From contig NZ_JAUQSY010000011.1 in NCBI RefSeq assembly GCF_030580865.1, forward strand, positions 124,001 to 188,000: a stretch of 64,000 bases of DNA. The letters run 5' to 3'. Below the pieces are notes generated by a model, which did not search any database, was not told the DNA's origin, and saw only the letters and a program-made list of their open reading frames with translations. Below, piece by piece: positions 34,801 to 44,103 of this stretch. The translations under genes were made by a program, and so were the position numbers. Source of the stretch: Hymenobacter aranciens. GTDB taxonomy: Bacteria > Bacteroidota > Bacteroidia > Cytophagales > Hymenobacteraceae. Position 1 is the first letter of the stretch; each line of letters begins with the position of its first letter.

Positions 34801-36024
34801 ATGCTTGATACCATCGAAGCCGCCATTGAAGACATTCGGGCCGGCAAAGTTGTGATTGTCGTGGACGATGAGGACCGCGAAAACGAAGGGGATTTTATCT
34901 GCGCCGCCCGGGCGGCCACGCCGGAGGTCATCAATTTTATGGCCACCCACGGGCGGGGGCTGGTGTGCGCGCCGCTGATTGAGGAGCGCTGCGAGGAGCT
35001 GGGGCTGGAGCTGATGGTGGGGTATAACACGGCTTTGCACGCCACGCCGTTCACGGTAAGTATTGACTTGCTGAAGAATGGCGTGACGACGGGCATCTCG
35101 GCTTCGGACCGCTCGAAGACCATTCTGGCGCTCATCGACCCCGATACGAAGCCCGGGGAGCTGGGCAAGCCGGGGCATATCTTCCCGCTGAAGGCGCGGC
35201 GCGAGGGCGTGCTGCGCCGGGCGGGGCACACCGAGGCGGCCATTGACTTGGCGCGCTTGGCGGGCTTCGAGCCGGCGGGCGTGCTGGTGGAAATTCTGCG
35301 GGAGGATGGGGAGATGGCGCGGCTGCCGGAACTGCGCGAGGTGGCCAAGCGCTGGAACCTGAAGCTGATTTCGGTGCAGGACCTCATTAAGTACCGGCTG
35401 GCGCAGGAGAGCTTGATTCAGCGCGAGATTTCGGTGAAGATGCCGACGGAGTTTGGCGATTTTGACCTGTTTGCCTTTACGCAGCGCTCGAACGATGCCA
35501 AGCACCTGGCTTTGGTGAAGGGCGACATTTCGGGGCCGGAGCCGGTGCTGGTGCGGGTGCACAGCTCGTGCGTGACGGGCGACATCTTCGGCTCGTGCCG
35601 CTGCGACTGCGGGCCGCAGCTGCAGCAGGCCATGCGCCAGATTGAGGCGGAGGGCCGCGGCGCCATCATCTACATGAACCAGGAGGGACGCGGCATTGGG
35701 CTGCTTAATAAGCTGAAAGCCTACAAGCTGCAGGAGCAGGGCCGCGACACGGTGCAGGCCAACGAGGACCTCGGCTTTAAGAGCGACGAGCGCGACTACG
35801 GGGTGGGCGCGGCCATTCTGCGCGACCTGGGCATCCGGCAGATGCGCCTGCTGACCAACAACCCGCGCAAGCGCACCGGCCTGATTGGCTACGGGCTGGA
35901 GATTGTGGAGACGGTGCCGATTGAGATTGCGGCCAACGCCCACAACGAGGGCTACCTGGCCACGAAGCGCGACAAGCTGGGGCACGACATCATGCGCGTG
36001 CTGCCGGATGGGGCGGCGGCGTAG
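34801..36024 (+). CDS. ribBA: bifunctional DHBP synthase / GTP cyclohydrolase II
   Basis: This enzyme catalyses the two entry reactions of riboflavin synthesis. The 407-residue protein has the RibB half at 1-200 (DDEDRENEGDFI at 22-33, MATHGRGLVCAPL, AGHTEAAIDLARLAG). The RibA half at 205-400 has VHSSCVTGDIFGSCRCDCG, with zinc ligands C257, C268 and C270, and MNQEGRGIGLLNK. All catalytic signatures are intact and the length is normal. It begins 89 nt after the glycosyltransferase and is followed by a good terminator. Confidence 0.97.
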   Translation: MLDTIEAAIEDIRAGKVVIVVDDEDRENEGDFICAARAATPEVINFMATHGRGLVCAPLIEERCEELGLELMVGYNTALHATPFTVSIDLLKNGVTTGISASDRSKTILALIDPDTKPGELGKPGHIFPLKARREGVLRRAGHTEAAIDLARLAGFEPAGVLVEILREDGEMARLPELREVAKRWNLKLISVQDLIKYRLAQESLIQREISVKMPTEFGDFDLFAFTQRSNDAKHLALVKGDISGPEPVLVRVHSSCVTGDIFGSCRCDCGPQLQQAMRQIEAEGRGAIIYMNQEGRGIGLLNKLKAYKLQEQGRDTVQANEDLGFKSDERDYGVGAAILRDLGIRQMRLLTNNPRKRTGLIGYGLEIVETVPIEIAANAHNEGYLATKRDKLGHDIMRVLPDGAAA

Positions 36025-36046
36025 GCCAGCGGGTTATTTTTGACGG

Positions 36047-36073
36047 AAAAGCCGGCTCTGGGCCGGCTTTTTT
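36047..36073 (+). terminator. intrinsic terminator after ribBA
   Basis: AAAAGCCGGC / GCCGGCTTTT stem with a short loop and a T run. Confidence 0.85.
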
Positions 36074-36098
36074 GTTGAAGACTGGCTGGTAACTGCTT

Positions 36099-36350
36099 GG
36101 CAAATGGCGAATTAGTGGCAACAAGTCGTGAGGAAGCCGCGGCAAGGGCTGCGGAAGCCCTGGCAAGGCGTGAGGAAAGGCTGACAAGGGTTGAGGAAGC
36201 GCCGGCAAGCGTTGAAAAAAGCCGGACAAGGCGTGAGGAGCCGCCGGCAAGGGCTGCGGAGAGCCGCGCAAGGCCTGCGGAAGGCGGCGCAAGCGGTGAA
36301 CAGCAGCCGGCAAGGGGTGCGGGGGCCCCGGCAAGGCCTGCGAACGAAAC
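36099..36350. repeat. degenerate 21-nt tandem array 2 (12 units)
   Basis: Units of exactly 21 nt begin at 36099, 36120, 36141, 36162, 36183, 36204, 36225, 36246, 36267, 36288, 36309 and 36330. A typical unit is GGCAAGGGCTGCGGAAGCCC plus one base; the head [GA][GA]CAAG and central TG[CA]GGA are best kept. Units vary strongly but none has an indel. The array fills the stretch between the ribBA terminator and the next gene. Because 21 is a multiple of 3, five of six frames stay open as heptads (for example REERLTR/VEEAPAS on plus). No start signal supports translation. Confidence 0.85.
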
Positions 36351-36444
36351 CCACCGCCCGCGACTGGGAAAATGAACCGGTGAGAATTGGAAAATAACGC
36401 TTACCTTGACGGCCGTAATTCTCACCTTAACTTACTTACTGTTT

Positions 36445-37128
36445 ATGCATTCGTTCCGTGCCGACCAGTTCCGGATGATGGGCATCCTGCATCCCTGGCT
36501 CCAAACCAATCTCACTACCATCGGCAAAAGCAAAGTGGCCGGTAAGGAGGCCGCCGACGTGGTGGCCGGCCTGCCCGCGGTGCAGGCCAAGGCCGGCCTC
36601 ACGGCCACCGAAACCAAGCAAGTGACCGAGCGCCGCAACCAGCAGCAGGCGGTGTTCGAGACACGGATTTTCTCGCTGCTGGGGCCGATGCAGATGCTGG
36701 CTGCCGCCGCCAACGACATGGAGCTACTGGGGCTCGTCACCATCGGGCGCACCAAGTTTCGCAACCTGCGCCCCGACCTGCAGGCTGGGGTGGGCAAGCA
36801 GATTCTGGCCCAGGCCAAGGCCCACGCCCAGGAGCTGGAGGACTACGCCATCGACGCCGAGTTTCTGAACCTGGCGAAAGCCGAGGCCGAGAATTTTCAA
36901 AAGGGCCTGCCCGATACCCAGACCCTGCTCGACGCCCGCAAAAACGCCAACGCCACCTACGAGGAAGTACACGAGGCGCAGATGACGCAGATTTATGAGC
37001 TCGACAAAGCCATGGGCGTGTTTGAGACGGTAAACCCGGAGCTGTATAAGGGCTACAAGCAGGCCCGGGCGCTGCTCGATACGGGCGGCAAAAAGAAGAA
37101 GAAGAAAGGGGAGAAGCCCGCCCAATAG
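36445..37128 (+). CDS. hypothetical soluble helical protein
   Basis: A 227-residue protein starting MHSFRADQFRMMGILHPWLQ. No signal peptide or membrane segment. It is largely helical, Ala/Gln-rich, and ends in a very basic tail (GGKKKKKKGEKPAQ). I do not recognise a family. The ATG at 36445 is preferred over an upstream TTG at 36406, whose codons are hydrophobic and unlike the rest. Array 2 lies directly upstream and a shared terminator downstream. Codon use is like that of neighbouring genes, so it is probably real. Confidence 0.7.
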   Translation: MHSFRADQFRMMGILHPWLQTNLTTIGKSKVAGKEAADVVAGLPAVQAKAGLTATETKQVTERRNQQQAVFETRIFSLLGPMQMLAAAANDMELLGLVTIGRTKFRNLRPDLQAGVGKQILAQAKAHAQELEDYAIDAEFLNLAKAEAENFQKGLPDTQTLLDARKNANATYEEVHEAQMTQIYELDKAMGVFETVNPELYKGYKQARALLDTGGKKKKKKGEKPAQ

Positions 37129-37135
37129 CCCGCAA

Positions 37136-37163
37136 AAGGCCCGCCATCCGGTGGGCCTTTTTT
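37136..37163. terminator. bidirectional terminator between converging genes
   Basis: AAGGCCCGCC / GGTGGGCCTT stem, A-run on the left and T7 on the right. It overlaps the stop codon of the minus-strand gene that ends at 37162. Confidence 0.85.
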
Positions 37164-37752
37164 AGTACTTCGTGTCGTTGCGCACGTGCTTCGTGCCGAT
37201 GGCCGGCCGCTCGGCCCCCTCCGAAAAGCGCGGTTTCAGGTTGCCTTCGACGGCGATAAACACCATAAATGCCAGGGCCGGATACATCACCACCAGCAGG
37301 GCCACGTAGTGCAGCAGCTGCCGGGCGCGGTTGGCCGACAGCATTATCCACAGGCCCAGCAGTCCCAGCAGGGGGCTGAGGAGCACCAGCACCAGCGGAA
37401 TCCACTCGCCCACGTAATTGGGCGAGTAGGACACGCTGTCACTGAACCAGCCCACCTCGCGGCTGTAGCTTTCCACCTGGGCCAGCTGAAACACATACTT
37501 GTCGGTGAGGCCCACCAGCAGCAGGCAGCTCAGCTGCACGGCCAGCGGCAGCCAGTGGCGCTCGTGGCGCTTCACGTAGAGCCAGGCGAAGTAGGCCACC
37601 GTCAGGGCCACCGACAGCAGCAGCTCGAGGGCCCGCTGAATGCCCGCGCCGAAAAAATACAGCACCAGCAAACCCAGCCCGCCGCCCAGCCCGGCCATGA
37701 CGAGCCGCTCGGTGGGGCTCATGTCGGCCAGGATTTCGTTGAGCAAGCGCAT
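37162..37752 (-). CDS. hypothetical membrane protein (5-6 TM)
   Basis: A 196-residue protein starting MRLLNEILADMSPTERLVMA, with hydrophobic segments GLGGGLGLLVLYFFGAGI, LLLSVALTVAYFAWLYV, WLPLAVQLSCLLLVGL, WIPLVLVLLSPLLGLLGLWI and YVALLVVMYPALAFMVFIAV. No recognised family. The ATG at 37752 follows the TonB-like gene's stop by 5 nt, so they are likely co-transcribed. The C-terminus is short and hydrophilic. Confidence 0.7.
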   Translation of the reverse strand: MRLLNEILADMSPTERLVMAGLGGGLGLLVLYFFGAGIQRALELLLSVALTVAYFAWLYVKRHERHWLPLAVQLSCLLLVGLTDKYVFQLAQVESYSREVGWFSDSVSYSPNYVGEWIPLVLVLLSPLLGLLGLWIMLSANRARQLLHYVALLVVMYPALAFMVFIAVEGNLKPRFSEGAERPAIGTKHVRNDTKY

Positions 37753-37757
37753 GGGGG

Positions 37758-38141
37758 TCAGCGCACGGTAAACCGAAAGGTGTACTCTCCCGAACTGCGG
37801 CCGGCGGTGGGCGACAGCCGCACGAAGGTAGCCCGCTCCAGGGCCTCGCGGCACAGCTGCTGCTGGGCGGCCGACACGGTGCTTTGCAGCGTTACCACGC
37901 GCTCGACGGCCCCGGTTTCGTTGAGGGTGATGCGGAAGCGCACCGCCCCGGAGTGGTCGTCGAGGGCTTCGACGCGGGGCATCTGCGCGAAGCGCCAGCC
38001 CGTGGTGTCGAGGGGGACTGGGGCCGGAGGGGGCGGCCCCGGCAGGGCGGCGAGGGCGGGCTTGGGGGCGGCGGGCGTGGTCTGGGCCCGGGCCGGGAGC
38101 AGCGGCAGGGCGGCGGCCAGGGTCAGGAGCAGGAGTTTCAT
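37758..38141 (-). CDS. small periplasmic TonB C-terminal-like protein
   Basis: A 127-residue protein with a signal peptide (KLLLLTLAAALPLLPARAQ), a Pro-rich stretch (PGPPPPAPVPL) and a C-terminal domain reading GAVRFRITLNETGAVERVVT. This resembles the beta-alpha-beta TonB C-terminal domain used in energy transducers and in many orphan Bacteroidota proteins. It lacks the N-terminal membrane helix of true TonB, so it is probably a periplasmic or secreted TonB-domain protein. It lies 6 nt after the Uma2 gene on the same strand. Confidence 0.65.
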   Translation of the reverse strand: MKLLLLTLAAALPLLPARAQTTPAAPKPALAALPGPPPPAPVPLDTTGWRFAQMPRVEALDDHSGAVRFRITLNETGAVERVVTLQSTVSAAQQQLCREALERATFVRLSPTAGRSSGEYTFRFTVR

Positions 38142-38147
38142 GCGGGG

Positions 38148-38756
38148 CTACTGGTCGGCGAGGCGCAGGGGCGGGAGGTCCATGTTCTCGTAGAGGTCGG
38201 CTACGGAAATCTCCAGTCCCAGCGAGGGCACCCGCAGGGTGTCGGTGAGTTGCCGCAGCGGCCGCAGTTCCCAGGAACCGGCCGGGGTGCGGGTGAAGCT
38301 ATCCACGGAAATGCGGTTTTGGGATATCAGCACGTATTGCTGCAAGGACGGAAGCTGCTGGTACTGCTCGAATTTCCAGCCCCGGTCGCGGGCCTCGGTG
38401 CTTTTGGACAGCACTTCCACGATGAGCACCGGGCGGTGGATGATGCGCGGGTCGTCGTCGGTGGGGTCGCAGCTTACTACCACATCGGGGTAGTTGTAGT
38501 GCTGGCCCTCGTCCACGGCCAGCCGCACGTTCTCGGCAAACACTTCGCAGCTGCGCCCGCGTAGCCCCAGCTTCAGGGCGAAGGCACAGTTTTGCACTAG
38601 GTGGTTGTGGGCTTTGGTGCCGCCGGCCTTGGCGGCGGGGTCGTCAAGAGGGAAGATTTCGCCGTGGTAATACTCGTGGCGGATGTCGGACTGCTCTTCG
38701 AGGGCGAAGTATTCGTCGACGGTGTAGCGGCGGGGGGCGGGTTGGGCGGCAGACAT
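38148..38756 (-). CDS. Uma2 family endonuclease-like protein
   Basis: A 202-residue protein of the Uma2/DUF820 PD-(D/E)XK fold. It contains YTVDEYFALEEQSDIRHEYY with HGEIFP, then YPDVVVSCD, and VLIVEVLSKSTEARDRGWK, where the D...E-x-x-S residues form the nuclease motif. It is about normal length for the family, which is abundant in cyanobacteria and Bacteroidota. The biological role is poorly known. It lies 4 nt after the PIN gene on the same strand. Confidence 0.9.
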   Translation of the reverse strand: MSAAQPAPRRYTVDEYFALEEQSDIRHEYYHGEIFPLDDPAAKAGGTKAHNHLVQNCAFALKLGLRGRSCEVFAENVRLAVDEGQHYNYPDVVVSCDPTDDDPRIIHRPVLIVEVLSKSTEARDRGWKFEQYQQLPSLQQYVLISQNRISVDSFTRTPAGSWELRPLRQLTDTLRVPSLGLEISVADLYENMDLPPLRLADQ

Positions 38757-38760
38757 GAAA

Positions 38761-39132
38761 TCAGGGAGCGAAGGGATTGTAGACAGTCAGCCCTGGAATC
38801 CACGCAAAATCACTAACATTCCGCGTCGCCAGCGTCAAGCCAAATTCGATGGCCGTAGCTGCGATGAGCGAATCACCCAGCGTCATGCGCCGCTGTTGTC
38901 GCAGCCGAATAGCTTCTTCCACAATACTAGCTGTAACCGGCAGCAGCGTAGCTAAGGCAAACAGAGAGTGGAAATAATTCGCGTCGATAGGGTCGAGCCG
39001 ATGGTAACCCTGGGTTTCGACTTTTGAAATCAGCGAGATGAAATTCTGCGGGTCTTGCACCAGCGTCCGCAGGAAAGCGTGTGTGGCATCGGCTGAGTAA
39101 ATCAGCAGGTTTGTGTCGAGCAGGTAAGCCAT
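38761..39132 (-). CDS. PIN domain ribonuclease toxin (VapC-like)
   Basis: A 123-residue PIN protein: LLDTNLLIYSAD with D6, E39, D87 in MTLGDSLIAATA and D108 in TRNVSDF make the four-acid metal site. It is likely an RNase toxin. Its ATG overlaps the TGA of the upstream gene (ATGA), the usual coupling of antitoxin and toxin. It is followed by Uma2. Activity inferred from the complete active site. Confidence 0.88.
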   Translation of the reverse strand: MAYLLDTNLLIYSADATHAFLRTLVQDPQNFISLISKVETQGYHRLDPIDANYFHSLFALATLLPVTASIVEEAIRLRQQRRMTLGDSLIAATAIEFGLTLATRNVSDFAWIPGLTVYNPFAP

Positions 39133-39479
39133 CAGTCGCGGCCTGGCAGCGGACGGTCAGCCCGGATTTCACGTTGCCAGGCCAGCGGGTCGGGAATGCT
39201 TTTGCCGCTACCGCCTTGGGCCAGGATGCGCAAGTGGTGCTGACGCTCAGCTTCCGTCAACGGGGCCGGAAAGCTTTTACCATCGCCGCCTTCGTCAATA
39301 ACAGCAAGGAGTTCCTCACGGGAAAGGTGACTCAAATCGGGTAAAGAATAAGGCGCGGCTGATTCAGCAGCTGGGGCGGCCAGCGTTTCTTCGCGGTACT
39401 CCAGGCCCAGGCGCTGCGCTAGCTTCAGCACCAGCTCGTAGTCCTGCTCGTTTTCGGCGGTGAGGGTGATGGTTCTCAT
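39132..39479 (-). CDS. putative antitoxin of the PIN toxin
   Basis: A 115-residue protein starting MRTITLTAENEQDYELVLKL, with a Gly/Ser loop and two copies of a GGxGKS[FI]P-like segment (GGDGKSFPAPL and GGSGKSIPDPL). The overlap with the PIN gene and the size fit an antitoxin, and the N-terminus resembles the DUF2281/Phd-like N-termini of orphan VapB. The tandem GGxGKS repeat is probably the toxin-binding tail. It is not P-loop-like, because it occurs twice at the end of a small protein. The frame is open further upstream, but the ATG at 39479 fits. Confidence 0.6.
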   Translation of the reverse strand: MRTITLTAENEQDYELVLKLAQRLGLEYREETLAAPAAESAAPYSLPDLSHLSREELLAVIDEGGDGKSFPAPLTEAERQHHLRILAQGGSGKSIPDPLAWQREIRADRPLPGRD

Positions 39480-39555
39480 AGTGGCAAGATAACGCGGAAT
39501 CGGCAGGGGCTGTTCAAAATATACTTCAGCGTCCGGCGTGCTGCTTGCGGCGTAT

Positions 39556-40059
39556 TCAGGTGGCTTTTCTTCGTTCGTAATCAGCTTGGTCGATACGGGA
39601 GAGCAACAATGTATCAGCAGCGGCCAGTGGCTGTGGCTGTTTCTTCTGCCAAGCCTCAAAATCTTGTTTCATGCTCACGATAACGGGCATGTAAAGCCCG
39701 AAACAGCCGACTCGAGCCTTTATCATCGTGGTATCACATTCATGCTTGCGCAAAGTTGACAGCACTGATAGCGAGTTGCGCTGACAGAGGCTCTGGTAAG
39801 CGTAACACCGCACGGCCGGGCTACGGTGGTCAGTTAGGGTCAGCAGTTCGGCATCGGTAGCCAGGGCCAGGAGCTGCTTGTAACGGCGGTACTGTTCCGT
39901 TTCTACCCCACCTCGCCCTACGCGTTCGGCATCAACCGTAGAATCGGCCGCTATGGCACGGGCTAGCTTTTGAATGGCAGGCCTAACCTGCGCCCAACAA
40001 GCAGGGGAGTAGAAACCCCAGCAGGTTAGGCAGAGCAGGCCAAGGATAAAGTTCCGCAT
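39556..40059 (-). CDS. secreted HEAT-repeat-like hypothetical protein
   Basis: A 167-residue protein with a signal peptide (MRNFILGLLCLTCWGFYSPA, then CWAQ). The mature part contains LLTLTDHRSPAVRCYAYQSL, typical of one HEAT/PBS-lyase-like repeat, and several Cys residues (QRNSLS, KHECDTTM, RVGCFGLY). Such small proteins are common in Bacteroidota and have no known function. The ATG at 40059 is preferred over upstream codons because it starts the signal peptide. Confidence 0.65.
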   Translation of the reverse strand: MRNFILGLLCLTCWGFYSPACWAQVRPAIQKLARAIAADSTVDAERVGRGGVETEQYRRYKQLLALATDAELLTLTDHRSPAVRCYAYQSLCQRNSLSVLSTLRKHECDTTMIKARVGCFGLYMPVIVSMKQDFEAWQKKQPQPLAAADTLLLSRIDQADYERRKAT

Positions 40060-40089
40060 GCGAGAAAGGCTAAAGGCAGCGCAAATAAA

Positions 40090-40124
40090 CAAAAACGCCT
40101 GGCTTTTACAGGCCAGACGTTTTG
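40090..40124 (-). terminator. intrinsic terminator after accC
   Basis: On the minus strand ACGTCTGGC pairs with GCCAGGCGT (one mismatch), followed by T5. It ends the accB-accC transcript. Confidence 0.75.
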
Positions 40125-40148
40125 CAAAGTCAACTATTGTGGCCTGTG

Positions 40149-41492
<1,344 letters not shown>

Positions 41493-41529
41493 GGGGAGGG
41501 GTGGGAAAGTCTAGGGAGGGAAAAATCAG

Positions 41530-41676
41530 AACGTCATCCTGAGCCGCGAAGCGGCGAAAGGACCTCATCCGCGCCGCATGCAGCAGTAATCTCAATCGTT
41601 CGACGAAAAGAAATTACCACCCCAACGAAGCGGGCGAGGTCCTTTCGCTTCCCTGCGGTCAGCTCAGGATGACGTT
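41530..41676. repeat. intergenic palindrome, family B copy 2
   Basis: AACGTCATCCTGAGC ... CTCAGGATGACGTT with internal CGAAAGGACCTC/GAGGTCCTTTCG and GCAGCAGTAAT. It is the reverse orientation of the copy at 17524-17642 with a somewhat longer centre. It lies inside the accB-accC gap. Confidence 0.88.
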
Positions 41677-41682
41677 CAGCAC

Positions 41683-42180
41683 CTACTCAATCAAAAACAG
41701 CGGCTGGTCGTATTCCACCGGTGTGGCGTTTTCTACCAGCGCCTTCACGATGCGGCCGCTCTGCTCGGCCTCAATCTCATTGAAGAGTTTCATGGCCTCG
41801 ATGATGCAGATAACCTGACCTTTCTCGACCATGTCGCCCACCTGCACGAAGGGAGCCACGTCGGGCCCGCTGCTGCGGTAGAAAGTGCCAATCATGGGCG
41901 CCTTCAGAGCCGTGTGGTTGGCGGCGGGAGCCTCGGCGGCCGGGGCGGCGGCCGGAGCAGCTGCCGGGGCGGCGGTTGCCGCCGCCGGAGCGGGGGCGTG
42001 GTGCACCGGGGCCGGGGCGTGGCTCATCACCTGCGTGGTTTTGGTGTTGGGCTCGCGCTGCACCGAAATTTTGAATTCCTCGGTCTCGATGTTGACCTTG
42101 TTGAGGCCCGACTTGGCGATGAAGTCAAGCAGTTCTTGTAATTCTTTAGCTTTCAAGGCGGGGTCTTTTTTAGATGACAT
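41683..42180 (-). CDS. accB: acetyl-CoA carboxylase biotin carboxyl carrier protein
   Basis: This 165-residue BCCP carries the biotin for AccC. The N-terminal domain is charged and is followed by an Ala/Pro-rich flexible linker at about 55-95. The C-terminal biotinyl domain carries EAMKLFNEIEAE with the biotinylated Lys at 131. Normal family length. It is followed by accC and preceded by efp, the standard Bacteroidota order. Confidence 0.96.
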   Translation of the reverse strand: MSSKKDPALKAKELQELLDFIAKSGLNKVNIETEEFKISVQREPNTKTTQVMSHAPAPVHHAPAPAAATAAPAAAPAAAPAAEAPAANHTALKAPMIGTFYRSSGPDVAPFVQVGDMVEKGQVICIIEAMKLFNEIEAEQSGRIVKALVENATPVEYDQPLFLIE

Positions 42181-42188
42181 AGGAAAGG

Positions 42189-42254
42189 AGCGTCTCGTCG
42201 TTGAACGACTACCAGACGGCGCGGACGACGAGACGCAAAATATTGCGTCTCTAC
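42189..42254. repeat. intergenic palindrome, family C copy 2
   Basis: GCGTCTCGTCGTTGAACGAC is answered by ACGACGAGACGC, with a second small hairpin AGACGCAAAATATTGCGTCT. It shares CTCGTCGTTGAACGA with the copy at 1108-1203. It lies in the efp-accB gap. Confidence 0.75.
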
Positions 42255-42260
42255 CGAAAA

Positions 42261-42824
42261 TTACTTCACGCGCTCCACGTAGGAGTAGTCGCTGGTTTTG
42301 ATGCGGATTTTGGTGTCGGTGTCCACGAACAGCGGCACCTGAATGCGGGCACCGGTTTCGACGGTGGCGGGCTTCAGCGTGTTGGTAGCGGTGTCGCCGC
42401 GCAGGCCGGGCTCGGTGTAGGTCACCACGAGGTCGACGGTAGCGGGCAGCTCGGCGGTGAGGGGCTGCTCGGTTTCGGCGTGGAAGAGGATGGTCACTTC
42501 CTGGCCTTCCTTCATTAGGTCGGCGAAGGGAACCATGGCTTCCGGCAACACCACTTGCTCGAAGTCGGCGTTGTTCATGAACGTATAGCCGTAGTCGTCC
42601 TTGTAGAGGAACTGGTGGGGGCGCTGCTCCACGCGGGCCGTTTCCACTTTAACACCAGCGTTGAAGGTGTTGTCGATGGTGCGGCCGGTTTTGATGTTGC
42701 GCATCTTGGTGCGCACAAAAGCCGGGCCCTTGCCCGGTTTCACGTGCTGAAACTCGGTGATAACGTGCAACTCGCCGTTGTAATTCAATACGAGGCCGTT
42801 GCGGAAGTCGGCGGTGGATGCCAT
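42261..42824 (-). CDS. efp: elongation factor P
   Basis: EF-P relieves ribosome stalling at proline runs. The 187-residue protein starts MASTADFRNGLVLNYNGELH. KPGKGPAFVRTK carries the conserved Lys (K32, the modification site in many bacteria). It ends with the OB-fold region ATVETGARIQVPLFVDTDTK. Length is typical. It sits between fabH and accB. Confidence 0.96.
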   Translation of the reverse strand: MASTADFRNGLVLNYNGELHVITEFQHVKPGKGPAFVRTKMRNIKTGRTIDNTFNAGVKVETARVEQRPHQFLYKDDYGYTFMNNADFEQVVLPEAMVPFADLMKEGQEVTILFHAETEQPLTAELPATVDLVVTYTEPGLRGDTATNTLKPATVETGARIQVPLFVDTDTKIRIKTSDYSYVERVK

Positions 42825-42874
42825 TGGATTTTAATTAAGAATTAAAAATTAAGAATTAAAAATTGGCCCAATGG
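42822..42874. repeat. AT-rich intergenic repeat before efp
   Basis: CCATTGGATTTTAATTAAG, then tandem AATTAAGAATTAAAAATT words, then CCAATGG. The CCATTGG/CCAATGG ends are inverted. It contains the efp ATG. A looser AT-rich run (TTAATTATTCATTGTTAATT) at 42968-42987 may be related. Confidence 0.5.
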
Positions 42875-42933
42875 CTTAGCTTTTACTTCTCCGTTTTTAA
42901 TCAGCTTGATGGGTGGTTAGGTAGGGAAAGCTA

Positions 42934-42941
42934 CAAAATTA
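42934..42941 (-). promoter_or_regulatory. TAnnTTTG box for efp
   Basis: TAATTTTG on the minus strand, 109 nt before efp, in the fabH-efp gap. Confidence 0.4.
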
Positions 42942-42989
42942 AAACTGAAAGCCGTCGGCTACCAAGTTTTAATTATTCATTGTTAATTA

Positions 42990-43997
42990 TTAACTACTTA
43001 CAGAAGCGCCGTCGTAGGCCCATTTCAGGTAAATCGAGCCCCAGGTGAAGCCGCCGCCGAAGGCCGCCAGCACCAGGTTGTCGCCCTTCTTGAGCTGCTT
43101 CTCATAATCCCAGAGGCAGAGCGGAATAGTGGCGCTGGTGGTGTTGCCGTAGCGTTGGATGTTGAGCATTACCTTCTCTGGGCCCACGCCCATGCGGTTG
43201 GCGGTGGCGTCGATGATGCGCTTGTTAGCCTGGTGGGGCACCAGCCAGGCCACGTCTTCTTTCGAGAGGTGGTTGCGCTCCATCACCTCGGCGGCTACGT
43301 CGGCCATGTTGGTCACGGCGAATTTGAACACCGTGGCGCCCTCCTGGTAGATGTAGTGCTCTTTGCGGTCGATGGTTTCGTGCGTCGGCGGGCGACGGCT
43401 GCCGCCAGCTTTCTGGTGCAGGAAGGCCTCACCGCTGCCATCGGTGCGCAGAATCTGGTCGAGCACGCCGTAGCCCTCGGTGTTGGGCTCCAGCAATACG
43501 GCCGCAGCTCCATCGCCAAAAATGATGCAGTTGGCACGGTCGGCATAATCAACTATGGCCGACATTTTATCGGCGCCAACGATGATGACCTTCTTATACG
43601 TACCCGCCTGAATGAACTGCGCACCGGTAGCCAGCGCGTAGAGAAAGCTCGAGCAGGCCGCGTTCATGTCGTAGCTAAAGGCATTCGTGATGCCGCACTT
43701 ATGCGAAATGATGTTGCCAGTGGCCGGGAACAGCACGTCGGGCGTCACGGTGGCACAAATCAGCAGCTCCACGTCCTTGGGGTCGGTGCCGGTTTTGGCC
43801 AGCAAGTCCTTCACCGCGCCGATGCCCATTACCGAAGTGCCCTGGTCTTCGCCCTTCAGAATCCGCCGCTCCTTGATGCCGGTGCGGGTGGTAATCCACT
43901 CGTCCGTGGTGTCCACCATTTTTTCGAGTTCGGCATTGGTTAGCACGTAGTCGGGCACGTAAGCGCCTACTCCGGTAATGGCGGCAGTAATCTTCAT
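42990..43997 (-). CDS. fabH: 3-oxoacyl-[acyl-carrier-protein] synthase III
   Basis: FabH starts fatty acid chains by condensing acetyl-CoA with malonyl-ACP. The 335-residue protein starts MKITAAITGVGAYVPDYVLT. It has the active-site Cys at 115 in NAACSSFLYALATGA, His in WLVPHQANKRIID, and Asn in RYGNTTSATIPL. Length is normal. It has its own promoter box 5 nt before the ATG but also follows plsX in the standard cluster. Confidence 0.96.
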   Translation of the reverse strand: MKITAAITGVGAYVPDYVLTNAELEKMVDTTDEWITTRTGIKERRILKGEDQGTSVMGIGAVKDLLAKTGTDPKDVELLICATVTPDVLFPATGNIISHKCGITNAFSYDMNAACSSFLYALATGAQFIQAGTYKKVIIVGADKMSAIVDYADRANCIIFGDGAAAVLLEPNTEGYGVLDQILRTDGSGEAFLHQKAGGSRRPPTHETIDRKEHYIYQEGATVFKFAVTNMADVAAEVMERNHLSKEDVAWLVPHQANKRIIDATANRMGVGPEKVMLNIQRYGNTTSATIPLCLWDYEKQLKKGDNLVLAAFGGGFTWGSIYLKWAYDGASVSS

Positions 43998-44002
43998 GTG
44001 GG

Positions 44003-44010
44003 CAAAAATA
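44003..44010 (-). promoter_or_regulatory. TAnnTTTG box for fabH
   Basis: TATTTTTG on the minus strand ends 5 nt before the fabH ATG; leaderless mRNA predicted. Confidence 0.5.
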
Positions 44011-44054
44011 GGACGGGATGCGGGAAGTGCGCGCCTGCGCCGCCGAAGGGAGCC

Positions 44055-44081
44055 AAAAAAGTCCGGCCGGGGCCGGACTTT
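44055..44081 (-). terminator. intrinsic terminator after plsX
   Basis: AAGTCCGGCC / GGCCGGACTT with T6 on the minus strand. It splits plsX from fabH, which fits fabH having its own promoter. Confidence 0.85.
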
Positions 44082-44103
44082 CCGAAGCTCAAGTAGAACT
44101 TAA

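Noticed and set aside
36097..36375. Plus-strand ORF in array 2 as a gene
   Set aside because: Five of six frames are open here because of period and GC content, so openness is no evidence for coding.
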